Notes: generated from the sequence alone by a model not told the origin. 38,789 bases of DNA from Ectothiorhodospiraceae bacterium WFHF3C12 (GCA_013519935.1 JACDUA010000040.1:1-38789); one strand, 5' to 3'; positions 7,912-17,950 are shown, counted from the stretch's first letter. Numbers and translations: made by a program.

Positions 7912-9837
7912 TCAGCGGTCCCGCAATCTGAACCCGTGCGGTGTAGCTGTCTTCCCGGCCGGCTGCCGGCGGGCGTTGCCGCTGTCAGGTTCCCCCAAAC
8001 ACGCCTCGATGGCGGCCCGATCCAGGGTTTCCCGATCCTCAAGCGCACGGATCAGCCGTTCCAGCGCACCCCGGTGCGAGCTCATCAGCGCCGTGGCCCG
8101 CTCCTCGGCCTCCTGGAGCAGGCCGCGGACCGCCTCGTCGACGGCCTGCGCCGAGCGTTCGGAGAAGCGGCGCGGCTGCGTGATCTCGCGGCCCAGGAAA
8201 GGCTGTTCCTCGCTGTCGCGCAAGTCCACCGGACCGACCTCCGGCGACATGCCCCAGCGCCCGACCATGGCCCGCGCCAGGGCGGTCGCCTTGCGTATAT
8301 CGTCGTCGGCCCCGGAGCTGACGCCGCCCAGGAAGACCTGTTCCGCCGCGCGACCACCCAGGGTCACGGCCAGGCGGTCCCGCAGGTATTCTTCGGGCAG
8401 GGTCTGGCGTTCCACCTCGGGCAGCTGCTGGGTGCCGCCGAGGGTGCGCCCGCGTGGAATGATCGTGACCTTGTAGAGCGGATCGGCATTGGGCAGGAAG
8501 TAGGCCACCGCGGTGTGGCCCGCTTCGTGAACCGCCAGTCTGTGACGCTCCTCGGGCTGAATGGCCAACGTCCGGGTGGCGCCCAGGAGGATCTTGTCGC
8601 GGCACTCCTCGAAATGCCGCATGAGGACTCGTTCACTGAGCTCGCGGGCGGCCATCATGGCCGCCTCGTTGACGAGGTTCCGCAGATCCGCGCCCGAGAA
8701 CCCCGGCGTGCCGGCGCTCAGCGTGCCCAAGTCCACGGCGTCGTCCAGGGGCACCTTGCGCGTATGCACCCGCAGGATGGCCTCCCGCTCGGACCGGTCG
8801 GGGAGGTCCAGCGCGACATGCCGGTCGAAGCGTCCGGGTCGGAGCAGGGCGGGGTCCAGCACGTCCGGCCGGTTGGTGGCCGCGAGCACGATGACCGCCT
8901 CGTGGGGCTCGAAGCCGTCCATTTCGGCGAGGATCTGGTTCAGGGTCTGTTCCCGCTCGTCGTGACCGCCGCCGACGCCGGTTCCACGGGTACGCCCCAC
9001 GCTGTCCAGCTCGTCGATGAAAATGATGGCCGGGGCCTGTTTCCGGGCGGCCTCGAAGAGCTTGCGAACCCGGGAGGCCCCGACACCCACGAAGACCTCG
9101 ATGAACGCCGATCCGGAAATGGAGAAGAAAGGCACGCCGGCTTCGCCGGCCAGCGCCTTGGCCATCAGGGTCTTGCCGGTGCCCGGCGGGCCCATGAGCA
9201 GTACCCCGTGAGGCACCTCCGCCCCCAGCCGCCGGTACTGAGCCGGGTCCTTGAGGAATGCCACCAGCTCCTGGACATCCCGCTTGGCGTCGGCCTGCCC
9301 CGCGACATCGTCGAACCGCACGCCGGGCACCTTGGCCTGGGTCTTGCCGGGCTGCTTGAGGAAGTCGGCAAGGCCGCCGGGTCCGCCGCCGCCCATTGAA
9401 CGGGCCGTCCTGCGGGAGATCCAGATGAAGAACGCGATCAACACCAGCCAGGGGACGGCGAAAATCAGCAGGCGGTAGGCCAGGTTGTTCTCGGCGCTTT
9501 CACGGACCCGAACGGTGACGCCATGGCGCTGCAGCGCCTCCAGCAGGCCATCGTCCCCGAAAGCGGGAATCCGGGTGCTGAAGCGCTCCACGGGGTCGCC
9601 TTGGGGCGCCACGGCGAGCGGTTCGCGGAACGTCCCGGAAACCTCTTCACCCCGAAGGAGGACTTCGTCGACTTTGTCCGACGCCACGAGCGCCTTGAAC
9701 TCGCTGTAGGCGATCTCCGCCTGCTGTCCGGGTTGGGGCAGGTTGGCGATGACGGACCACAGCAGGATCAGCATGACGCCGGCGAAAAACAGGGAGCCTT
9801 TCCATGGCATCTGTGGACCACGGGTATCGGGCATCAC
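7912..9837 (-). CDS. ftsH: ATP-dependent zinc metalloprotease FtsH
   Basis: A 641-residue membrane-anchored AAA+ protease of normal length. TM1 is at about 16-33 ([18 protein letters not shown]) and a periplasmic domain follows. TM2 is at about 119-140, then a Gly-rich linker. Walker A is GPPGTGKT (about 215), with DELDSVG as the Walker B region and the second region of homology [20 protein letters not shown]. The zinc site HEAGH is near residue 436. It degrades misfolded membrane and regulatory proteins. Its isolation from the usual rlmE-ftsH-folP context and its FNR-type promoter suggest a second, stress-specific copy; the rest of the genome is not visible to confirm this. Confidence 0.93.
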   Translation of the reverse strand: MMPDTRGPQMPWKGSLFFAGVMLILLWSVIANLPQPGQQAEIAYSEFKALVASDKVDEVLLRGEEVSGTFREPLAVAPQGDPVERFSTRIPAFGDDGLLEALQRHGVTVRVRESAENNLAYRLLIFAVPWLVLIAFFIWISRRTARSMGGGGPGGLADFLKQPGKTQAKVPGVRFDDVAGQADAKRDVQELVAFLKDPAQYRRLGAEVPHGVLLMGPPGTGKTLMAKALAGEAGVPFFSISGSAFIEVFVGVGASRVRKLFEAARKQAPAIIFIDELDSVGRTRGTGVGGGHDEREQTLNQILAEMDGFEPHEAVIVLAATNRPDVLDPALLRPGRFDRHVALDLPDRSEREAILRVHTRKVPLDDAVDLGTLSAGTPGFSGADLRNLVNEAAMMAARELSERVLMRHFEECRDKILLGATRTLAIQPEERHRLAVHEAGHTAVAYFLPNADPLYKVTIIPRGRTLGGTQQLPEVERQTLPEEYLRDRLAVTLGGRAAEQVFLGGVSSGADDDIRKATALARAMVGRWGMSPEVGPVDLRDSEEQPFLGREITQPRRFSERSAQAVDEAVRGLLQEAEERATALMSSHRGALERLIRALEDRETLDRAAIEACLGEPDSGNARRQPAGKTATPHGFRLRDR

Positions 9838-9861
9838 GGTCCTCGCTCTATAACATTTCCC

Positions 9862-9903
9862 TTGATACGCCTACCTGGCGACCCGACTGTTGACCGGAGT
9901 CAA
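9862..9903 (-). promoter_or_regulatory. FNR class II promoter of ftsH (possibly bidirectional)
   Basis: FNR-type box TTGAC-CGGA-GTCAA (9890-9903, centre 9896.5). On the minus strand TATCAA (9862-9867, centre 9864.5; 4/6 match) is exactly 32 bp away, which fits class II activation of ftsH. On the plus strand the matching position holds GCCAAT (9926-9931), a weaker -10 for the divergent cNMP/CBS gene. Confidence 0.55.
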
Positions 9904-10027
9904 TCCGTCTCCATCCTCCCATGGCGCCAATGCCGTGCTTCACAGCCGGGTGCTACACCCCCAGAATTGCAGAGTACCTCCAGCGCCTTCTTCAAAACGC
10001 ACAGAACTCCTGTCTGGGACTGGGTCA

Positions 10028-11932
10028 ATGAATACCGAACTACAAGAAATCCGGGCTCACATGGGCCGATTCCCGCCCTTCGACAAGATCTCCGACGAAC
10101 TGCTGGACGAGGTGGCCGGGGAGATCGAGGTGGGTTACTTCCAGGCGGGTTCCACCATCCTGGAACAGGATCAGCCGATCCACGAGCTCTGCTACGTGCG
10201 CAGTGGCGCCGTGGAGGTCTACCGGCGCACCGGTGCGCTCTACGACCGGCTGGGGGAGGGGGATGTCTTCGGCCAGTACGGGTTGCTGCGTAACCGCAAG
10301 GTGCGCTTTCCCGCGAAGGCCATAGAAGACACGCTGATCTACTTCATCCCGGAGCAGACTTTCACCCGGTTGTGCGAAACGGACGAGAACTTCGCGGACT
10401 TCGTGGAGCTGGGCCGGCCGCGGCTGAAAGCGGCCATCGAGGACCAGCGCAAGAACAACGACATGATGATCACGCGGGTCCGCAAGCTGGTGACCCGGCC
10501 GCCGCTGATCGTCGAGGGCGCCACCACCGTTCAGCAGGCCGCGCGGCTGATCAGCGAGCACCAGGCCTCTACGGTGCTGGTCGTCGACGCCCCCGGCGAC
10601 AACCCACGCTTTACCTACACCGATGCCGAGGGTGGCCAGTGGCAGGTCTGCGGCATCGTGACCGACAGCGATTTCCGGGCCCGGGTCGTCGGCGAAGGCC
10701 GCGGGCCCGAGACGCCGGTCACGGAAGTCATGAGCACGAACCTGATCGCCGTTCAGTCCGACGAGTCGGTCCACGAGGCGATGCTCTGCATGCTGCGCAA
10801 CAACGTCCACCGCCTGCCGGTCATGCACCGGCGCCGGCCCATTGGCGTCGTGGTGCTGTCGGACATCATCCGCTACGAGACCAACACCAGCCTCTTCCTG
10901 GTGGACAACATCTTCAACCAGACCAGTGCCGAAGGCCTGTCGGCGCTGGTGCCCGAGGTCCGTGCCGCGTGCGTGCGAATGGTCCGCGACGGCGCCGACT
11001 CGCAGATGATCGGGAGCGCCCTGTCCACCATCGGCCGCAGCTTCGCCCGGCGGCTGCTGGAGCTCGCCGAGCAGGAGCTGGGGCCGCCCCCCGTGCCCTA
11101 CTGCTTCATGGCACTGGGCTCCATGGCCCGCAACGAGCAGACGCTGGTCAGCGACCAGGACAACGCCCTGGTGCTATCCGACGATTTCGACCCCAAGCGC
11201 CACGACGCCTATTTCAAGGCCATGGCCCGCCGGGTCAGCGACGGCCTGGCCGCCTGCGGCTACACCTACTGCAAGGGCAAGGTGATGGCCACGAACCCGG
11301 ACTGGCGCCAGCCGCTGGCGGTCTGGCGGCGCTACTTCCGCAGCTGGATGGCCGAACCCACGCCCCAGCGCCTGCTCCACAGCAACATTTTCTTCGACCT
11401 GGACGCGGTCCACGGTGACAACGCGCTGGTGGAGGCCCTGCAGGACCAGGTGGCCCAGGAGGCGCCGAAGCACGAGCTGTTTCTGGCGGCCATGGCCCGC
11501 AACGCCCTCAACCGCACGCCGCCGCTGGGTTTCTTTCGCGACTTCGTCATGGAGAAGGACGGCAAGCACAATAACTCCATCAACGTTAAGCGCCGCGGTA
11601 CGGCGCCCCTTGCGGACCTCATCCGGGTTCATGCCCTGGCTTGTGGATCGAGTGCCCAGAACTCGTTCCGGCGCCTGGACGACATCGGCAAGACCCAGCT
11701 GCTCGGCCCGGGCGTGGCGGATCGCCTGGGCTACGCGCTGGAGTTCCTCACGATGTCCCGCCTGCGTCACCAGGTTTTCGACATCGAGCACGAGCAGGAA
11801 CCGGATAACAACGTCGAGCCGGAGAACGTCTCCAGCGAGGAGCGGCGCAATCTCAAGGACGCCTTCCGCGTCCTGAGCGATGCGCAGAAGTTTCTCGCCT
11901 TCAGGTACCCCATGCCCAATCGCAATCGGTAG
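10028..11932 (+). CDS. cNMP-binding / CBS / DUF294 nucleotidyltransferase-like signalling protein
   Basis: A 634-residue cytoplasmic protein with a recognised domain order. A cyclic-nucleotide-binding domain occupies about 15-125 (GSTILEQDQPIHELCYVRSG, GEGDVFGQYGLL). A CBS pair covers about 150-285 (STVLVVDAP, MSTNLIAVQSDESVHEAM, NNVHRLPVMHRRRPIGVV). Next comes the DUF294 putative nucleotidyltransferase (LGSMARNEQTLVSDQDNALV), with GS and D-x-D catalytic positions, and its C-terminal helical domain. The family senses nucleotides and possibly nucleotidylates a partner. It overlaps no gene but lies 4 bp from the exonuclease gene downstream, a conserved pairing. The start ATG has only a weak ribosome site. 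It is divergent from ftsH across an FNR box. Confidence 0.88.
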   Translation: MNTELQEIRAHMGRFPPFDKISDELLDEVAGEIEVGYFQAGSTILEQDQPIHELCYVRSGAVEVYRRTGALYDRLGEGDVFGQYGLLRNRKVRFPAKAIEDTLIYFIPEQTFTRLCETDENFADFVELGRPRLKAAIEDQRKNNDMMITRVRKLVTRPPLIVEGATTVQQAARLISEHQASTVLVVDAPGDNPRFTYTDAEGGQWQVCGIVTDSDFRARVVGEGRGPETPVTEVMSTNLIAVQSDESVHEAMLCMLRNNVHRLPVMHRRRPIGVVVLSDIIRYETNTSLFLVDNIFNQTSAEGLSALVPEVRAACVRMVRDGADSQMIGSALSTIGRSFARRLLELAEQELGPPPVPYCFMALGSMARNEQTLVSDQDNALVLSDDFDPKRHDAYFKAMARRVSDGLAACGYTYCKGKVMATNPDWRQPLAVWRRYFRSWMAEPTPQRLLHSNIFFDLDAVHGDNALVEALQDQVAQEAPKHELFLAAMARNALNRTPPLGFFRDFVMEKDGKHNNSINVKRRGTAPLADLIRVHALACGSSAQNSFRRLDDIGKTQLLGPGVADRLGYALEFLTMSRLRHQVFDIEHEQEPDNNVEPENVSSEERRNLKDAFRVLSDAQKFLAFRYPMPNRNR

Positions 11933-11936
11933 CTTT

Positions 11937-12665
11937 ATGGCATCCGAGGAAAGAGGGCGCCGCGAGGCGTCAAAGGACGGCTGGCCGGAGTACTTCCACC
12001 GCCGGGCGGGGGAAACCGGCACGGCCAGTCTCAAGGCCTATTACGGCGCGGGCTGTCTGGACCCCGAAACGCCCATGAGCGACGTGCCGATGCTCGCCAT
12101 GGACATGGAGACCACGGGGCTGGACGAGACCCGTCACGCCATCGTCAGCATCGGGGTGGTACCGTTCGACCTGCGCCGGATACGCCTCGGCGGCCGGCTC
12201 TACTGGGTGGTGAAGCCGCCCCGGCCCCTGGATGAGCGGTCCATCACCTTCCACCACATTACCCACTCCGACATCGAGACGGCACCGGACCTGCAGGCCG
12301 TGCTGCCGATCCTGCTCACCGCCATGGCGGGGCGCATCGTCGTCGTCCATTACCGCAACATCGAGCGGCCGTTTCTGGACGCCGCGGTCCGCGCCCGGCT
12401 GGGTGAACCGTTGCTGTTCCCCGTGATCGACACCATGGCCCTGGAAGCCCGGTTGCACCGCATATCCTGGAGATCCCGGGTACGCGGCTGGCTCGGCCAG
12501 CCTCCGGTATCCATACGCCTGGGGGACAGCCGGGCCCGCTATGGCCTGCCGAGCTACACCGGCCATCACGCCCTGCACGACGCGCTGGCCACGGCCGAGC
12601 TGCTGCAGGCCCAGGTGAACCGGCACTTCAGCCCGGAAACGCCCCTGGGCGAGCTCTGGACCTGA
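11937..12665 (+). CDS. DnaQ-like 3'-5' exonuclease (DEDDh)
   Basis: A 242-residue exonuclease of the DNA polymerase III epsilon-like family. The four acidic residues and the His are visible: MDMETTGLD (D-x-E), HYRNIERPFLD, and HHALHDALAT, whose His and Asp complete DEDDh. About 50 N-terminal residues before the catalytic core (WPEYFHRRAGETGTASLKAYY) are typical of the stand-alone type paired with DUF294 proteins. The ATG at 11937 follows the upstream stop by 4 bp, so translation is probably coupled. The substrate (RNA, nucleotides or DNA) is not determinable from the sequence. Confidence 0.85.
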   Translation: MASEERGRREASKDGWPEYFHRRAGETGTASLKAYYGAGCLDPETPMSDVPMLAMDMETTGLDETRHAIVSIGVVPFDLRRIRLGGRLYWVVKPPRPLDERSITFHHITHSDIETAPDLQAVLPILLTAMAGRIVVVHYRNIERPFLDAAVRARLGEPLLFPVIDTMALEARLHRISWRSRVRGWLGQPPVSIRLGDSRARYGLPSYTGHHALHDALATAELLQAQVNRHFSPETPLGELWT

Positions 12666-12698
12666 ACCGCTCGAAGATCGGCCCCGTAAACCGCTCAC

Positions 12699-12724
12699 AA
12701 AAAAGGCGGCTCCGGAGAGCCGCC
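12699..12724 (-). terminator. Intrinsic terminator of the BCCT operon
   Basis: GGCGGCTC (12705-12712), loop CGGA, GAGCCGCC (12717-12724). On the minus strand this perfect 8-bp stem is followed by TTTTTT (complement of 12699-12704), 27 bp after the transporter stop codon. Confidence 0.85.
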
Positions 12725-12750
12725 CTGAAGGTCGGAACCAACCCGCGGCG

Positions 12751-14418
12751 TTACCCGCGGGGTTCGTCCATCAACCCCTTTACCAGGCCATAGCTTGCGA
12801 TCAGCAGCACCACCGTGAACGGCAGGCCGGTGGTGATGGCCGCTGCCTGCAGAGCGGCCAGGCCGCCACCCAGCAGCAGGGCGATGGCGATGGCGCCCTC
12901 GATGATTGCCCAGAAGATGCGCTGGGGCTTGGGCGCGTCCACCTTGCCGCCGGCGGTGATCGAGTCGATGACCAGCGAACCGGAGTCCGACGAGGTCACG
13001 AAGAACACGATCACCAGCACGATGCCGACGAAGGAGGTGATGGACGTCAGCGGCATCTGCCCCAGCATCTCGAAGAGCTGGAGTTCCAGCGCCGCGTTCT
13101 TGACGCCCTCGAAGCCCTGGTTGACGAACTGATCGATGGCCGCGCTACCGAAAGCGGTCATCCACAGCACCGAGATCACCGTCGGCACCAGCAGCACCGC
13201 GATCAGGAACTCGCGCACCGTCCGGCCGCGGCTGACACGGGCGATGAACATGCCCACGAACGGAGACCAGGAGATCCACCAGGCCCAGTAGAAGGCCGTC
13301 CAGCCCTGGCTGAAGTTGGCATCCTCACGGCCGAAGGGATTCGACAACGCCGGCAGGTTCACCGCGTAGGCAAACAGGTTCTCGAAGAACCCGGTGGCGA
13401 TCAGCAGGGTCGGCCCGACGAAGATCACGAACAACAGCAACAACGCCGCCAGGCCCATGTTGATCTGCGAGAGCCGCTGTACGCCCTTGTCCACGCCGAG
13501 TACCACCGAAACCAGCGCCACCGCCGTAATGCCCATGATGAGCAGCGTCATGGAGGTGTCGTTATTCGGCATGCCGAAGAGGTATTCCAGGCCGGCCGAG
13601 GCCTGGGACGCACCGATACCCAGCGAAGTGGCCAGACCGAACAGGGTGGCGAACACCGCCAGGATGTCGATGATATGCCCCCACCAGCCCCAGACGCGCT
13701 CACCGAGGATGGGATAGAACACTGAACGCATGGTCAGCGGCAGGCCCTTGTTGAAGGAGAACAGCGCCAGCGCCAACGCCACGGTGGCGTAGATGGCCCA
13801 GGGGTGAAAGCCCCAGTGGAAGATCGTGGCCGACATCGCCAGGCTGATGGCCGCCTGTTCGTTACCCTCGGCCGCGCCCAGGGGTGCCCAGTCCGTTCGT
13901 GCGCCGCCTTCCATGGACGTGCCGCTCAGGGCCGTGCCGAAGTGGGTGATGGGCTCCGAGACGCCGTAGAACATCAGGCCGATGCCCATGCCCGCGGCGA
14001 ACAGCATCGCGAACCAGCCCAGGTAGCTGAAATCCGGGGTGGCGTGCTGGCCGCCGAGCCGGACGCGTGCCAGCGGCGTGAAGATCAATACGACGGCGAG
14101 GACCACGAAAACGTTCGCCGAAAGCAGGAAGAACCAGGCCAGGTTGGTCGTCAGCCACGCCCGGGCGCCATTGAACACCGCGTCCATTTCGCTCTGCAGC
14201 GCCAGGGTGATGATGACGAAGAACAGGATCAGCAGCGAGGAGATACTGAAGACCTTGCCGTGCAGGTCGACATCCACGCCGAATCGTTTGGTCGTAACAT
14301 TGTCCTGACCAATCACGTAATCCGTGTCGATCAGGTTTGCCGGCCCCTCCGGCGCCGGGACGCCTTCGGTGGGGGGTTGGGGTCCCTGGTTGGCTTCGTC
14401 GTTTGTATGGTTGCTCAC
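12751..14418 (-). CDS. BCCT-family betaine/choline/carnitine transporter
   Basis: A 555-residue inner-membrane secondary transporter with about 12 hydrophobic segments. The family signatures GMGIGLMFYGVSEPITHF (TM3 unwound region) and the Trp-rich TM8 block WAWWISWSPFVGMFIARVSRG are present. BCCT proteins import quaternary ammonium osmolytes with Na+ or H+, consistent with a halophile. The hydrophilic N-terminus of about 55 residues is acidic and Pro-rich. The start is GTG at 14418 after AAGGGAGC. The Usp gene immediately upstream on the same strand (60-bp gap) recalls the TeaD regulator of the Halomonas ectoine transporter and suggests a regulated transporter. Which solute is carried cannot be told from sequence. 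Confidence 0.92.
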   Translation of the reverse strand: MSNHTNDEANQGPQPPTEGVPAPEGPANLIDTDYVIGQDNVTTKRFGVDVDLHGKVFSISSLLILFFVIITLALQSEMDAVFNGARAWLTTNLAWFFLLSANVFVVLAVVLIFTPLARVRLGGQHATPDFSYLGWFAMLFAAGMGIGLMFYGVSEPITHFGTALSGTSMEGGARTDWAPLGAAEGNEQAAISLAMSATIFHWGFHPWAIYATVALALALFSFNKGLPLTMRSVFYPILGERVWGWWGHIIDILAVFATLFGLATSLGIGASQASAGLEYLFGMPNNDTSMTLLIMGITAVALVSVVLGVDKGVQRLSQINMGLAALLLLFVIFVGPTLLIATGFFENLFAYAVNLPALSNPFGREDANFSQGWTAFYWAWWISWSPFVGMFIARVSRGRTVREFLIAVLLVPTVISVLWMTAFGSAAIDQFVNQGFEGVKNAALELQLFEMLGQMPLTSITSFVGIVLVIVFFVTSSDSGSLVIDSITAGGKVDAPKPQRIFWAIIEGAIAIALLLGGGLAALQAAAITTGLPFTVVLLIASYGLVKGLMDEPRG

Positions 14419-14478
14419 TTTCGTAGCTCCCTTGGTTTTTTGTATGCCTTGGGTCGCTTACCAGGCGGTCGCTGGCTT

Positions 14479-14919
14479 TCAACCCGCCAGGTTCTGACCG
14501 GCCAGGGGCCGCACGAGGAACACGGACACCTCGGTATGCTGGGCAATCTTGCCGCCGTGAGCTGGTATCACCGCATCGACGTGGCTCGGCATGTGGGTCG
14601 CCATGACCACCAGATCCGAATTGGTGTCCTCGATGGCCTGAAGCAGGGTGTCGTCCAGGTCGGCGACGGGGTCGGGGGAGGTGATGCACTTTCCGGTGGC
14701 CTTCTGGCCGTGGACCTTCGCCTGCTCCTGCGCGAACGCATCCAGCTTCTGGGCGTACTCCTCGGGTGTACGCGCCACCGAGCCCGGCGTGGTCGCCGTC
14801 ACGCCCACATAACAGACCTCCGCCCCGTAATGGCGGGCGAGATCCGCAGCCGTGGTCAGTGCCGCCCGGAGCCGCTCCAGATGAGCGAGATCCACCGGCA
14901 CCATTATCTTCTTGTACAT
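14479..14919 (-). CDS. Universal stress protein paired with BCCT transporter
   Basis: A 146-residue UspA-domain protein. The start is set at 14919 (MYKKIMVPVDL), after AAAGGGAG. The first strand, with the Asp of the nucleotide pocket, is clear (IMVPVDLAHLE), as are DLVVMATH and the last strand SVFLVRP. The usual ATP motif G-x2-G-x9-G-(S/T) is replaced by HMPSHVDAVIPAHGGK, so ATP binding would need to differ from the canonical type. Its position, first in a two-gene unit with a transporter, suggests it modulates uptake. Confidence 0.85.
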   Translation of the reverse strand: MYKKIMVPVDLAHLERLRAALTTAADLARHYGAEVCYVGVTATTPGSVARTPEEYAQKLDAFAQEQAKVHGQKATGKCITSPDPVADLDDTLLQAIEDTNSDLVVMATHMPSHVDAVIPAHGGKIAQHTEVSVFLVRPLAGQNLAG

Positions 14920-15391
14920 ATCCGGTATCTCCCTTTCTTGTTTGCGTGCTAGCTCGTCGAAACGCCAATGGCGCGATGCGCGGTGCCCGGCGCCACCGGA
15001 GAAACGCTGTATAACCCCGCGCGCCCGTATCACGACCGCGACAGGCCCGCCCGTATAGCCGACTCCGCGCCACGATACGGTGGACGACCCGGCCGGGACG
15101 GCTATCGGCGTCCCGCAACCGTAACCCGATTGGAACGGTGCCAGCCAGAGGTCAGGGCTGAAGGGAGCACGGCCCTGTTACAATCCCGATCCCCGAAACC
15201 CATGGGCGCGCCTATGTTCACCCTAGCCCGAATGAAGGCTTTTGCAAATTCTGTACGCGGCCAACCGCCCAACGGTGGCGCCGCTTTCGGGACAGACCGG
15301 CCCGACCTTCCCGCGGTGCCGCTCAGGGTTCGATAAACTAGCCGTAAGTTGCCACCCTGTCCCCTGATCGCGAACAACCAGAGTGAATAGC
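14920..15391. other. Intergenic region between divergent usp-BCCT and CheB-CheR genes
   Basis: 472 bp without a supportable gene. It must hold the promoters of both flanking units, but no FNR box or clear -35/-10 pair was recognised; TACAAT (about 15179) is an isolated -10-like hexamer. Reading frames crossing it have no ribosome sites or recognisable products. Confidence 0.5.
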
Positions 15392-17950
15392 ATGGGCAAG
15401 AGCAGGAAAGCCCGAAGTGCGGGGGCCGATGCGAAGAAGGATGGACGGCATACAGCGGAAGTCGAAAAGTTCCCTGTCATCGCGCTAGGCGCCTCGGCGG
15501 GCGGGCTGACCGCGTTGGAGCATTTCCTGAAAGCGGTACCGACAGATAGCGGTGCGGCATACGTCGTCATTCAGCACCTGGCACCGACGCAGACCAGCCG
15601 GCTCACCGAGCTGCTGGGCCAGGAGGCCAGGATCAGCGTCGTCGAGGCCACCGAGGGTTGCTTGCTGGAGCCGAACCATGCCTATGTGATCCCGCCCGGA
15701 CGCTATATCGCGATCGCGGACGGCGCTTTGCATCTTACCGAGATGGACAGCGGGTACCGGCTGCCCATCGATTTCTTCCTTCGCTCACTCGCCGTGGAGC
15801 GGCAGGACCGGGCGGCAGCGGTGATCCTGTCCGGGACGGGATCGGACGGCACCCTCGGCGTGCAGGCCGTCAAGGGGGAGGGCGGTATCGTCGCGGTTCA
15901 GAGCCCGGAAAGCGCCGAGTATCCCGGCATGCCGGAAAGCGCCATAGCGACGGGACAGGCGGACTTCGTCCTGCCCCCCGAGGATTTGTCCGTCGCTCTG
16001 CTGGGCTACTTCCAGCATCCCCTCGTCCCGGCGGGAAAATCCGAGCCCGCGGAGCGCAACCGCGAGCTGATGAGCATTCTTGCCCTTCTCCGGGACCGCA
16101 AGGGGCACGACTTCTCGCTTTACAAGCACAGTACGTTGATCCGCCGAATCCGCCGCCGCATGGCCATTCACGGCCTGGAACGCTATGGCGATTATCTGCG
16201 CTGGGTCCGGGAACGGCCGGAGGAACTGGACAAGCTCTTCCGGGAGCTCCTCATCCAGGTCTCGGGATTCTTCCGCGACGCCGAGGCGTTCAGGACGCTG
16301 GAGGATTCCGTCATTCCCCGGCTATTCGAGGGCCGGCAGCGGGATGAGCCCGTGCGAATCTGGGTACCGGGATGCTCCTCGGGCGAGGAAGCCTACTCCA
16401 TTGCCATCCTGCTTCAGGAATACATGGACAGCGTGGGCGAGAGCTGGCCAGTTCAGATTTTCGCCACCGACATCGATGAGAGAGCCCTGAACATCGGACG
16501 GAGTGGAAGGTTTCCCGCGAGCATCACGGCCGATGTCTCTCCCCAGCGCCTGAGGCAGTTTTTCGGGCGCCGGGGGGAGAGCTTCGAGGTCGTCAAGGCT
16601 CTGCGGCAGATGCTCATTTTCGCCGAGCAGGATCTGATCAAGGACCCGCCGTTCTCACGCCTGGACCTGATAAGCTGCCGTAATGTGCTGATATACATGG
16701 GGCCAGAGCTTCAAAAGCGGGTCCTGTCACTCTTCCATTACGCCCTCAACCCCGGTGGTTTCCTCTTCCTGGGCACCTCCGAGACCATCGGAAACGCCGA
16801 CGAGCTCTTCGAAACCGTTAACCGCGGCGCCAAGCTCTACCGTTGCCGGACCGGGACGGCCGGGCGGATGGCCTTTCCCGGCGGGGGATCGCTGTTCCCG
16901 CAACCGCCGGCGGCAATGCTTACACCCACGGCCCTGGCCGCGGCCAGACGGGAGACGACGGATATCGGTGCGCTTGCCCAGCGCGCCGTGCTGCAGGAAT
17001 ATGCCGCGCCATTCATCGTGGTGGACGGCGACAATCAGATCCAGTACTTCCACGGGCGCACCGGGAAGTTTCTTGAACCGCCCAGCGGGGCTCCGAGCGT
17101 GAATGTCATCCAGATGTGCCGCGAGCCGCTGCGCCCGCGCATGCGCAGTATTCTGCACAGCGCGCGCGCCGAACGTCGGGCAGTCCGGGGTAGCGCGGTA
17201 CAGATCGACGGTGCCGGAGGGGAAGAGCTGGTTCGGCTGACGGCCCGGCCGCTGTCCACGCCCGGCGGTCCGGAAGGGTTGATTCTGGTGCTACTGGAGG
17301 AGCTCGGCCCGCTGGCCGATCAAGAGCACATCGAGGTGGCACAGCTCAACGAGGGGGACAGTGAACGCGTCACGTTCCTGGAACAGGAACTGGCATATAC
17401 CAAGGAGGCGCTGCAGGCGACGATCGAGGAACTGGAAACATCCAACGAGGAGCTCAAATCCTCCAACGAGGAGCTCCAGTCCTCCAACGAAGAGTTGCAG
17501 AGCAGCAACGAGGAGCTGGAAACCTCGCGGGAGGAGCTGCAGTCGGTGAACGAGGAGCTGCACACCGTCAACGCCGAGCTGGAAAGCGAGGTCGAGGCGC
17601 TCTCCCGGGCCAGCGACGATATGAACAACCTTCTGGCGAGCACGGACCTCGGCATCATCTTTCTGGATCCGCACCTGCGAGTCGAGCGATTCACCCCCGC
17701 TGCCACGCGGATCGTCCCGCTCATCGAGAGCGACATCGGCCGCCCGTTCAACCACCTGGCCCACGGGCTGGGCTACCAGCGCCTGGAACAGGACATCCGG
17801 CAGGTCATGGACACCCTCGCGCAGCTGGAACGGCGGGTGGAGGATCAGAATGGCAATGCCTATGTACTGCGCATCCGGCCCTACCGCACCAGTGACGGAC
17901 GGGTCAGTGGCGCCGTGCTGGCGTTCGTCGACGTCGCGGACCCAGCGTAG
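15392..17950 (+). CDS. CheB-CheR-PAS fusion chemotaxis-type protein
   Basis: An 852-residue fusion. The CheB methylesterase domain (about 27-215) has its Ser-His-Asp triad in GASAGG, VIQHL and GTGSDG. The CheR methyltransferase (about 225-485) shows the N-terminal helical domain, the SAM site WVPGCSSGEEAYS and FATDIDERAL. A PAS-like region follows (PFIVVDGDNQIQYFHG), then a coiled coil of seven heptad triplets (about 684-732), and a final PAS domain (LASTDLGIIFLDPHLRVERF). Many relatives continue into a histidine kinase, but this one ends after the PAS domain. No receiver domain precedes CheB. No chemotaxis receptors are nearby, so an alternative signalling role, probably with the GGDEF-EAL protein downstream, is likely. 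Confidence 0.9.
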   Translation: MGKSRKARSAGADAKKDGRHTAEVEKFPVIALGASAGGLTALEHFLKAVPTDSGAAYVVIQHLAPTQTSRLTELLGQEARISVVEATEGCLLEPNHAYVIPPGRYIAIADGALHLTEMDSGYRLPIDFFLRSLAVERQDRAAAVILSGTGSDGTLGVQAVKGEGGIVAVQSPESAEYPGMPESAIATGQADFVLPPEDLSVALLGYFQHPLVPAGKSEPAERNRELMSILALLRDRKGHDFSLYKHSTLIRRIRRRMAIHGLERYGDYLRWVRERPEELDKLFRELLIQVSGFFRDAEAFRTLEDSVIPRLFEGRQRDEPVRIWVPGCSSGEEAYSIAILLQEYMDSVGESWPVQIFATDIDERALNIGRSGRFPASITADVSPQRLRQFFGRRGESFEVVKALRQMLIFAEQDLIKDPPFSRLDLISCRNVLIYMGPELQKRVLSLFHYALNPGGFLFLGTSETIGNADELFETVNRGAKLYRCRTGTAGRMAFPGGGSLFPQPPAAMLTPTALAAARRETTDIGALAQRAVLQEYAAPFIVVDGDNQIQYFHGRTGKFLEPPSGAPSVNVIQMCREPLRPRMRSILHSARAERRAVRGSAVQIDGAGGEELVRLTARPLSTPGGPEGLILVLLEELGPLADQEHIEVAQLNEGDSERVTFLEQELAYTKEALQATIEELETSNEELKSSNEELQSSNEELQSSNEELETSREELQSVNEELHTVNAELESEVEALSRASDDMNNLLASTDLGIIFLDPHLRVERFTPAATRIVPLIESDIGRPFNHLAHGLGYQRLEQDIRQVMDTLAQLERRVEDQNGNAYVLRIRPYRTSDGRVSGAVLAFVDVADPA
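17441..17587 (+). repeat. Seven 21-bp tandem repeats encoding a coiled coil
   Basis: Seven consecutive 21-bp units (starts at 17441, 17462, 17483, 17504, 17525, 17546, 17567) encode (S/T)-S-N-E-E-L-x heptads. The first four are closest to each other. They lie inside the CheB-CheR-PAS gene and build the linker helix. Confidence 0.9.

Noticed and set aside
17441..17587. Regular 21-bp repeats resembling a CRISPR or minisatellite
   Set aside because: The repeats are in frame inside a gene and encode coiled-coil heptads; there are no spacers.
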